DNA of 33,420 nucleotides. Origin: Thermodiscus sp. (GTDB lineage: Archaea > Thermoproteota > Thermoprotei_A > Sulfolobales > Acidilobaceae). Below the pieces are notes generated by a model. It saw nothing but the letters and a program-made list of their open reading frames with translations. It searched no databases and was not told where the DNA came from. This document shows, piece after piece, positions 26,207 through 33,420 of the stretch. The stretch is taken from assembly GCA_015521175.1 (NCBI GenBank), contig WAOR01000086.1, positions 1 to 33,420 of the forward strand, in the 5' to 3' direction. Within the stretch, counting starts at the first letter, position 1, and the number at the start of each line of letters is the position of its first letter. Both the position numbers and the translations under genes were made by a program.

Positions 26207-27901
26207 GTGAACCTGCTGGGACAGTGGGCTAGCTACCCAGCGTTTCACGATAGAGTATTGTCGATGATTGGCATCGAGGTACACTGGGCCATACTACAAT
26301 ACGTGCTGGGGCTTAGCGCTATCTCATTCATACTCTACCTCATCTACCTCAAGACAGGAGACAAGAAGTGGGAGAAGCTGGCCTACACCACCTTTAAGGG
26401 CTTCGTCATAGTATTCGCCGTAGGAGCGGCTACCGGTACTGCAAGCGAGTTCGGCCTCGTACTGCTATGGCCTAACCTTACAGAGGCGGCTGGCAGGTAC
26501 GTTTACTTCCCCCTCTACGCCGAGGTATTCGCCTTCCTACTGGAGGTAATCTTCGTCTACCTCACCTTCTACGGCTGGAGGAAGTTCGGCAAGGCCGCAA
26601 TGGTAGTATTACTATTCCTATCAGTGCTGGGCCCATGGTATAGCGCCGCTATGATTGTCAGCGTGAACAGCTACATGGTCGCCCCAACCGGGATAGAGCC
26701 CGCCTACAACCTTGCAACAGGCCATTGGATGTACGATCAGGGATACCCCAAGGTAACCCTAGTAGTGCCCAAGGACCTCGTCAAAGATCTAAACGTTACC
26801 CTACTCGAGAAGCTCGGAATGGACGTCAAGGGTACCACCAATGATGCCGTGATAGTTGCGATGCCTTCGAGGATAGTGCAACGCCTCGCCTATGAGTCAT
26901 GGGCCGGGTACAAGGTGAAGGACAGCATCCTAAAGGTAGTCGTCAATAAGACCACGATCGCGCACATGTCGAAGGACCAGTTGAACAAGCTATTGAACAC
27001 CCCCGTTAAGGCTATCGTTGACAAGATACTCGTGAAGACTGTCGAGACCGTTGGAGTAACATGGGTGACCTTCAAGAGCCCAGTATACGCCGCGTCAATA
27101 ATGCACGTGATAGGCGCAGCACTAACAGTCTCATCCTTCACGATGCTTGGAGCCTACGCTATGAGGATTCGGAAGTATAAGAATGCTAGCAAGGAGTACA
27201 AGGAGTATATTAACGCCGCCTTCAAGTTCGCAGTCGTGTTCGCCCTTATAGTAATAGCGGTACAAGGCCTCGTCTTCGGCCACGAGATGGGCAGGGCCAT
27301 TGCACACTACAACCCGGAGAAGTTCGCCGCCATGGAAGCCACCACCGTACAAATCACCCCGGTAACCAAGTACCTGCCCGGCGGCGAGAAGCTCGTAGCA
27401 CTACTAGCCTACGGTAACCCCAACGCTCCACTACCAAGCTATGACAAGATACCCAACGACTACTGCGTATGCCAGCTGACCAAGGCACAGGACCTGGCCA
27501 GAATAGGAGGAACCTGTAGGCCTCCACTACTCATACACTACCTATACTACACTAAGATAACCCTAGCCGTCCTCCTAGGATTCTACGCCCTCATACTAAC
27601 CGGGTACCTGTGGTGGAAGAAGGACCCGGAGAAGACGCCAGGATGGCTACTAAGCCTGGGAATAGTAGCGATAATAGTAGTACACCTAGTAAGCTACCTA
27701 GGCTGGGCTGTCAGGGAGATAGGCAGAAAGCCGTGGACAATCTACGGCATAATGACCACCGATGTCGCCCACACAATCAACCCGGCAAGCACCACTGCAG
27801 TAGCACTAGTGGCGCTATTCTTCATACTGATACTGATAGCGCTCGGCTACAGCGTGTGGAAGTTCCTCTGGGTCCCCGGTAGGCCCGAGGAGGAGGTCTA
27901 A
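26207..27901 (+). CDS. cydA: Cytochrome bd-type oxidase subunit I (CydA)
   Basis: FAVGAATGTASEFGLVLLWPNL, GHEMGRAIAHYNPEKFAAMEA, LGWAVREIGRKPWTIYGIMTT. GTG start. Confidence 0.88.
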   Translation: MNLLGQWASYPAFHDRVLSMIGIEVHWAILQYVLGLSAISFILYLIYLKTGDKKWEKLAYTTFKGFVIVFAVGAATGTASEFGLVLLWPNLTEAAGRYVYFPLYAEVFAFLLEVIFVYLTFYGWRKFGKAAMVVLLFLSVLGPWYSAAMIVSVNSYMVAPTGIEPAYNLATGHWMYDQGYPKVTLVVPKDLVKDLNVTLLEKLGMDVKGTTNDAVIVAMPSRIVQRLAYESWAGYKVKDSILKVVVNKTTIAHMSKDQLNKLLNTPVKAIVDKILVKTVETVGVTWVTFKSPVYAASIMHVIGAALTVSSFTMLGAYAMRIRKYKNASKEYKEYINAAFKFAVVFALIVIAVQGLVFGHEMGRAIAHYNPEKFAAMEATTVQITPVTKYLPGGEKLVALLAYGNPNAPLPSYDKIPNDYCVCQLTKAQDLARIGGTCRPPLLIHYLYYTKITLAVLLGFYALILTGYLWWKKDPEKTPGWLLSLGIVAIIVVHLVSYLGWAVREIGRKPWTIYGIMTTDVAHTINPASTTAVALVALFFILILIALGYSVWKFLWVPGRPEEEV

Positions 27902-27913
27902 GGGGGTGGTGGA

Positions 27914-29128
27914 GTGATGCTCTACACGGTGTTCTGGCTGGCGTTAACCTTCGGCCTCCACATAATGCTCGTAAACCTAGGCATATTCCTAGCCCTATAC
28001 GTCCCATACCTGAAATGGAAGGCTGACAAGGAGGGCGATGAGGGCCTCGAAAAGGTGGCCTATAAGCTGATGCGCTTCTACGCCGCAACCTACGGTGTAG
28101 CGGGAGTATTCGCCACCGCGTTCACAGTATTCCTTCTAAGCTACTACCCCAACTTCCTCGGCCTAGCCGGTAACATTGCGATGATACCATTCGGCATCGC
28201 AATAACAATGATAGTGCTACACTTCTTCAGCATCGCCACATTCTACTACGGCTGGTACAGGTGGAGCAGGCCGGTACACTACACGCTAGGCTTCCTGCTA
28301 GCACTATCAGCAATTCTAATACCGCTAGGCTTCAGGTCAGTATTCGCATTCCTCAACATACCAGTAGGCCTCCACTTCGCCAATGGCAAACCCTATCTAA
28401 ACGTCTCCGAGGCCCTAGGAAACCCAACACTATGGCCACTATACTTCAAATCACTAGTAGCCGCGATAACCGCTGGAAGCCTCGCAATAGCCGGAGGCCT
28501 CGCCTACAGCTACCATAAGAGCGAGGACCAGGCTTACAAGGCAGCTATCAATAAGGTACTGAGGCAACTGGCACCCGTTAGCCTAACAGGCCTGATACTA
28601 ATGTTCTTCCTAGGCCTCTGGTACGCCTACACGCTCGAGAGCATACCATACAAGTTCAACAATGTCTTCGCCAGTCTAGGCTGGAAGGTAGGAGACGGCG
28701 TTGTACACTACAACGTTGCGTGGGTCTTCGTACTGAAAATGATACTCTACGTCTTCCAGTTCGCAGTCATAATAGCTGTCTACAAGTACATGAGGAGCGG
28801 TTCAATGCCCTTTGCCAAGGCCAAGCTCCTACTCTATGGTGGCCTCGCCGCCCTGGCCACGATAATGCTGGGAGAGTGGCTCAACGCTTTCAGCCAGTAC
28901 CCCTACTTCATCGCCTGCCTAGGAAGCCCCCAGAGCTGCCAGAGCATACTCGCGGAGATACCTAAGGACCAGCTACCATATATTGCCAAGATACTTAACC
29001 TAGAGAACTACAACCAGTTGGCGGTAGTATCGAGCGTAAGGATGTTAACCGATGGCTTCATGCTATTCCTACTGGCCTCAGTAGTATACTTCTTCTACGC
29101 CTACTTCTTCAAGCCAGAAAAAGCCTAG
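27914..29128 (+). CDS. Second CydA-like subunit (CydA' type) of the cytochrome bd-type oxidase
   Basis: Multi-TM CydA-like N-terminus (FGLHIMLVNLGIFLALYVPYLKW), starts 12 nt after cydA, lacks a GRxPW segment. Confidence 0.75.
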   Translation: MMLYTVFWLALTFGLHIMLVNLGIFLALYVPYLKWKADKEGDEGLEKVAYKLMRFYAATYGVAGVFATAFTVFLLSYYPNFLGLAGNIAMIPFGIAITMIVLHFFSIATFYYGWYRWSRPVHYTLGFLLALSAILIPLGFRSVFAFLNIPVGLHFANGKPYLNVSEALGNPTLWPLYFKSLVAAITAGSLAIAGGLAYSYHKSEDQAYKAAINKVLRQLAPVSLTGLILMFFLGLWYAYTLESIPYKFNNVFASLGWKVGDGVVHYNVAWVFVLKMILYVFQFAVIIAVYKYMRSGSMPFAKAKLLLYGGLAALATIMLGEWLNAFSQYPYFIACLGSPQSCQSILAEIPKDQLPYIAKILNLENYNQLAVVSSVRMLTDGFMLFLLASVVYFFYAYFFKPEKA

Positions 29129-29234
29129 CCCCAGGCCAGGAAACCTCATTCTTTTTCCTTCTAGACTATTATCATTTCTTATTTACTCCTAAAATCTGAG
29201 GGACCCGACAGTACAAGAATTAATCGAATAACCA

Positions 29235-29948
29235 GTGAGTGCAATCACACGGGCCGGGTGCGAGCAAATGGTGAGGCTCGTAGTCCTTAACGATAACGAG
29301 CCGAGCCCCGGACTACTCAACGAGTGGGGCTGGAGCCTCTACGTTGAGGGACCCTCACGCCTCTTATTCGACGCCGACACAGACTACCACGTCATAGAGC
29401 ACAATGCTAAGACACTAGGCGTAGACCTAGCAAGTCTAGACTACGCAATACTAAGCCACTGGCACAGGGACCACTATGGGGGCTTCCCAGCAGTAGCGAA
29501 GGCCAAGCCAGGGCTAACAGTATACTCTCCACCCGGGCCTACCTTCAGGCTCGAGAGACTCGGCCTAAGAGTAGTCACTGTGAGGGACCCCCTCAGGTTA
29601 GACGACGGAGTAATCATACTTCCACCCCTCTACGCTGAAAGCGTAGGCCTCTACGAGCTCGCCGCGAGCATACCCTCGGCTAAGGGCAGGATCCTAGTAG
29701 TAGGCTGCAGCCACCCGGGCGTGGACAGGCTGGCAATGCTACACTTGGAAGTGGTGGGGGAGAAGCCCTACATGGTGATAGGCGGCTTCCACGCCCCGCC
29801 CAGGAGTGTATTGGACAGGCTGGCAGGGATAGTCGAGGGACCTGTATGCGCCGCCCATTGTAGCGGGGACGAGGCGAAGGAATACATAGCCCGCGAGTAC
29901 ACGTGGAAGGCCTGCAGTGTTAGGACGGGCTCCATAGTGGAGGTCTAG
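29235..29948 (+). CDS. MBL-fold metallohydrolase (COG1237-like); true start probably ATG 29268
   Basis: YAILSHWHRDHYGGFPAVAK (HxHxDH), GCSHPGVDRL, VIGGFHAP. Confidence 0.85.
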   Translation: MSAITRAGCEQMVRLVVLNDNEPSPGLLNEWGWSLYVEGPSRLLFDADTDYHVIEHNAKTLGVDLASLDYAILSHWHRDHYGGFPAVAKAKPGLTVYSPPGPTFRLERLGLRVVTVRDPLRLDDGVIILPPLYAESVGLYELAASIPSAKGRILVVGCSHPGVDRLAMLHLEVVGEKPYMVIGGFHAPPRSVLDRLAGIVEGPVCAAHCSGDEAKEYIAREYTWKACSVRTGSIVEV

Positions 29949-31301
29949 GTGCCTAGTAGGTTGCCGGTTAAACTCTGGGTTATCGCTAGGCCAGTGTACG
30001 GTGGGAGGAACGCCTTCGCCCCACTACTGTCAGCGATCGAGGACAACCTAGGCGTCGAGTACAAGGTTACAATCATAGAGGGAGACCCCCTCCCATTTGC
30101 CAGGAGGGCGAGTGAAGCAGGGTATAAGCCCGTGGTCCTCTACGGCGTCTCCTCCCCAAGCTACCTCGACCTACGCGGGGAGATAGCAAGAGTCTCCAAG
30201 AGATACCACGTTATAGTAGGGGGGCCTCATGCTGAGGGAGCCTACTGGCACTTGTTGCGTGACGGCGCCTGGGCTGTAGTGGTTGGGGACGGAGAAGAGG
30301 CTATCACACCGCTACTAGAGGCAGCGGCCCTGGGGGACCCTCCAAGTAGTACTCCTAACACAGCGTATAGGGATGAGGACGGGTTCCACGTTACCAGGCA
30401 GGTCTATGCTAGACTAGACGACTACAAGCCCCACAACTCTACCCATGGCTTATACCCGCCGATCGAGATAATGCGTGGCTGCCTCTACAAGTGCAAGTAC
30501 TGCCAGGTACCATGGCTCTTCAAGGCCAAGGTGAGGTATAGGAGCATTGCTAAGGTGAGGGAGGCAGTTAGAGACTACGTGGCCGCTGGTAAGAGGAGGA
30601 TAAGGTTCATCGCTCCAATAGGTTTCGCCTACGGTAGCGCGATTCCTGGAAAACCAGATCCTATCATGGTGCGTGGCTTGCTTGAAGCGGTGAGGGAGGC
30701 GGGAGGGACCCCCTTCCTCGGTAGCTTTCCAAGCGAGACGAGGCCGGAATACGTTACACCCGAGGTTCTCGAGGCGGTGAGGGAGCTAGCTGGGAATAGG
30801 AAGATCTCCCTGGGCCTCCAGTCGGGTAGTAATAGGCTTCTGGAAAGGGTCGGAAGAGGGCATACTGTGGAGGAGGCCCTCGAAGCCGTGGACCTCATCC
30901 TCGAGTACGGGTTCACCCCTGTAGTGGACATATTGTTCAGCTTGCCCGGTGAGGAGGAAGAGGATGTTAAGGAAACAGTTAGAGTAATGGAGGAGCTAGC
31001 GGGTAAGGGGGCAAGACTACGCCTACACACCTTCATACCACTACCGGGAACCCCATTCGCGCGTAGCCGGCCCCATCCAGTACATAGGCTATACCGCAGG
31101 ACAGTCCTCCGGCTACTGGGGCGAGGCGTGCTCGAGGGCTACTGGGAGTGGCAGGAGGAGATAGCCCCAGCAGTCTACTGCCTAACAGCCCTAGACCCCG
31201 CTCCTACCCCTACACCCAGACCCCTGCCTGGTGCACGACAATACTGTCGTAGCTATTTAAAACAGAAGTATTACAGGACAGCCGCCCTACACCTCACCTG
31301 A
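29949..31301 (+). CDS. B12-binding-domain radical SAM protein
   Basis: IVGGPHAEGAYWHLLRDGAWAVVVGDGEEAI, then PPIEIMRGCLYKCKYCQVPWLF (CxxxCxxC) and SLGLQSGSNRLLERVGRGHTVEEALEAV. Confidence 0.92.
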   Translation: MPSRLPVKLWVIARPVYGGRNAFAPLLSAIEDNLGVEYKVTIIEGDPLPFARRASEAGYKPVVLYGVSSPSYLDLRGEIARVSKRYHVIVGGPHAEGAYWHLLRDGAWAVVVGDGEEAITPLLEAAALGDPPSSTPNTAYRDEDGFHVTRQVYARLDDYKPHNSTHGLYPPIEIMRGCLYKCKYCQVPWLFKAKVRYRSIAKVREAVRDYVAAGKRRIRFIAPIGFAYGSAIPGKPDPIMVRGLLEAVREAGGTPFLGSFPSETRPEYVTPEVLEAVRELAGNRKISLGLQSGSNRLLERVGRGHTVEEALEAVDLILEYGFTPVVDILFSLPGEEEEDVKETVRVMEELAGKGARLRLHTFIPLPGTPFARSRPHPVHRLYRRTVLRLLGRGVLEGYWEWQEEIAPAVYCLTALDPAPTPTPRPLPGARQYCRSYLKQKYYRTAALHLT

Positions 31302-31412
31302 ATCCTTCAACGACATCAACCCGCTTTCTAGATTAATTCAAGAAATCCCCATATCCCAACGATTCCTGTATAAGACAATTTACTAAAACACGCAACACAC
31401 GAGGGATCCCAC

Positions 31413-32792
31413 ATGAGTATCTCTGAGAAACTCGACGCTTTCTTCCACGTGAGCGAGAGAGGCTCAACTATACACAGGGAGATCCTAGCAGGGATAACGA
31501 CCTTCATGACAATGGCCTATATCCTCCTAGTAAACCCCGCAATACTAGGGAAAGCAGGGGTCCCACCAGCAGGAGTGGTAACCGCTACAGCACTGTCGGC
31601 GTCCCTGGCCACGCTAATGATGGGCCTCTACGCGAACGCTCCATACGCCCTCGCACCGGGAATGGGTCTAAACGCCTACTTCGCCTACAGTGTTGTACCC
31701 TTCGTATCCGCGATCCTAGCAGTGAGAGGATTAGATGACCCCGATCCTTGGAAGATAGCCCTCGCCGCCGTCCTAGTCGAGGGCATAGTATTCATCCTAC
31801 TCTCGGTTACCAGGGCGAGAGAATCCGTAGCTAACTCTATACCTACGAGCCTGAAGTACTCGATAGCGGCTGGAATCGGATTATTCCTCACATTGATAGG
31901 CTTCGAAGACGCCGGCCTTGTAACGGGTAACCCTGCGACACTACTCTCCTTCAACATTTCATCCTTTACGAAGCCAGGCCCCATCATAGCCCTCGTATTC
32001 GTCCTAGTCGCAGGTGCACTAATGGCCCTAAGGATCCCTGGAGCTCTCCTAATCTCAATACTACTAGCTGCTCTGACGAGCTGGGCACTAGGAGTATCTC
32101 CCCCACCCAGTGGCGTGGTCTCGAGGCCAGATTTCTCAGCGACCCTCCAATTAGACCTGCAAGGCCTAGCAAGCCTAGGGCTTGCAACGGCAACAGCCAT
32201 AGTCTTCACCTTCTTCATGGTAGACTTTTTCGACACTCTAGGAACCGTTACAGGACTATCAGCAATAGCTGGACTACTAGACGAGAAAGGACGGGTTAAA
32301 GGCATTGGGAGAATGCTCCTAACCGACGCAACCGGTACAACCATCGGAGCGCTTCTCGGGACCAGCACTGTTACTACCTACATAGAGAGCGCGGCCGGAG
32401 TCGAGGAGGGAGGGCGCACAGGCCTAACCGCTATTATCGTAGGCTTACTATTCCTACTAGGCCTATTCTTCGCCCCAGTATTTACGTCTACACCCGCATA
32501 TGCAACCGCTCCTGCACTGATAATCGTGGGACTCCTAATGGCCCAGGCCATAACTAGAGTCAACCTGAAGGACCCGACGGAGGCGATACCAGCATTCCTA
32601 ACCATAGCAGGAATACCTTTCACTTTCAGCATAGCGGACGGTATGGCCCTGGGCTTCATAAGCTACGTCGCCCTGAAAGCCGTGACGGGCCGGTGGAGGG
32701 AGCTCAACCCAATACTGGTTGGCGTAGCCCTACTATTCCTGGCATACTTCCTAAGCCTACCCCACATCCAGTCAGTAACCCTTAAAGGCTAG
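31413..32792 (+). CDS. NCS2-family (AzgA-like) nucleobase permease
   Basis: EILAGITTFMTMAYILLVNPAILGKAGVP, APGMGLNAYFAYSV, DFFDTLGTVTGLSAIAGLLDEKG, ALLGTSTVTTYIESAAGVEEGGRTGLTAIIVGLLFL. Confidence 0.93.
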   Translation: MSISEKLDAFFHVSERGSTIHREILAGITTFMTMAYILLVNPAILGKAGVPPAGVVTATALSASLATLMMGLYANAPYALAPGMGLNAYFAYSVVPFVSAILAVRGLDDPDPWKIALAAVLVEGIVFILLSVTRARESVANSIPTSLKYSIAAGIGLFLTLIGFEDAGLVTGNPATLLSFNISSFTKPGPIIALVFVLVAGALMALRIPGALLISILLAALTSWALGVSPPPSGVVSRPDFSATLQLDLQGLASLGLATATAIVFTFFMVDFFDTLGTVTGLSAIAGLLDEKGRVKGIGRMLLTDATGTTIGALLGTSTVTTYIESAAGVEEGGRTGLTAIIVGLLFLLGLFFAPVFTSTPAYATAPALIIVGLLMAQAITRVNLKDPTEAIPAFLTIAGIPFTFSIADGMALGFISYVALKAVTGRWRELNPILVGVALLFLAYFLSLPHIQSVTLKG

Positions 32793-32858
32793 CCTAGCCC
32801 TAGCACTCAATAACAAATACCTTCTTTTCCATCTCCATAATCCCCGGCGGCTGACTAC

Positions 32859-33420
32859 ATGCCAAAGATACTAGTACTAGCAGGATACGGGGGCCACGCC
32901 GGCTACGCCTACGCGGTACTATACCATCTAAGACACGCATACAATGTCCCCATAGAGGACATAGACGTTCTAGTCCCACAAGGCTACAAGTGGGTGCGAG
33001 AAAAGTTAGAGGGTCTAGGAAACATCCTCGAAGCACCACTCCCCCGCAAACCCAACGAACCCTTCATAAAGACCCTTCACAGGTGGCCCGGAGCACTTAT
33101 AAGAGGATTAAGAGAATGCCGAGACTACAGCGTTGTACTAGCCACGGGGAGCAACTTCTCTCTCCCCCATGCGGCGACATGCCTATTGAAGAGGAAGGCT
33201 AGAGTCTTAGTAATCGAGGCTGTAGATAGGGTGATAACTGCTAGTAAAACCCCGAAAATACTCTCACGGCTAGGAGCAACTCCAATACTTGCCTGGGAGG
33301 AGCAGAAGAGAAACTACCCCGAGGGAATCGTCGTAGGCCCAATATATGAGCCACCAATATACGAGGCCAGAGACGAGGGCTTCATCCTGGTTACAACGGG
33401 GACGCTCGGGCTTCCACGCC
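32859..33420 (+). CDS. Alg14-like glycosyltransferase subunit, 3' truncated; possibly running into an Alg13-like domain (not in the ORF track)
   Basis: ATG 32859, open to the window end: MPKILVLAGYGGHAGYAYAVLYHL...VLATGSNFSLPHAATCLLKRKARVLVIEAVDRVITASKTPKILSRLGATPILAWEEQKRNYPEGIVVGPIYEPP...GFILVTTGTLGLPR. Confidence 0.8.
   Translation, partial: MPKILVLAGYGGHAGYAYAVLYHLRHAYNVPIEDIDVLVPQGYKWVREKLEGLGNILEAPLPRKPNEPFIKTLHRWPGALIRGLRECRDYSVVLATGSNFSLPHAATCLLKRKARVLVIEAVDRVITASKTPKILSRLGATPILAWEEQKRNYPEGIVVGPIYEPPIYEARDEGFILVTTGTLGLPR

Noticed and set aside
31685-32368. 227-aa minus-strand ORF
   Set aside because: Antisense shadow of the NCS2 permease; composition is not protein-like.
1-33420. 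CRISPR array, IS element, tRNA/rRNA, toxin-antitoxin pair
   Set aside because: Looked for on both strands: no regularly spaced direct repeats, no transposase motifs, no complete tRNA fold. The MNT gene has no evident HEPN partner.

Overview
This 33.4 kb window looks like a hyperthermophilic crenarchaeal chromosome segment: mid-50s GC by eye, leaderless/TATA-type promoters, GTG/TTG starts, an AOR-family tungsten oxidoreductase, archaeal pilins and a two-CydA cytochrome bd. I placed it by pattern, not by database search. It is gene-dense. Recognisable functions: Fe-ADH (cut by the left edge), an AGPS/GlcD-like FAD oxidase, a DAO-type FAD oxidoreductase, an SCP2-like protein, an FGGY kinase, a PHP phosphoesterase, two lipoate-ligase-like paralogues, AOR plus a MoaD-like protein, a cysteine hydrolase, NAD(P)HX epimerase/dehydratase, two methyltransferases, an MNT nucleotidyltransferase, a FlK-like hotdog protein, two type IV pilin-like proteins, a Cas4/RecB-like protein, CydA plus a CydA-like subunit, an MBL-fold protein, a B12/radical-SAM protein, an NCS2 permease and an Alg14-like glycosyltransferase (cut by the right edge). 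Most unusual observations: (1) a 9-11 bp near-palindrome, TTGAGGGWCCC(C/T)C (core GAGGGWCCC). I counted 24 core copies by eye; it occurs on both strands, between genes and in all three reading frames inside genes, and sometimes forms perfect hairpins. (2) An unrecognised putative operon at 1.1-4.5 kb made of two large orphan proteins plus a 49-codon leader ORF missing from the supplied track. (3) Two decayed-gene relics in otherwise empty spacers at 4.7-5.0 kb and 8.05-8.44 kb. I saw no tRNA, rRNA, CRISPR array or IS element.
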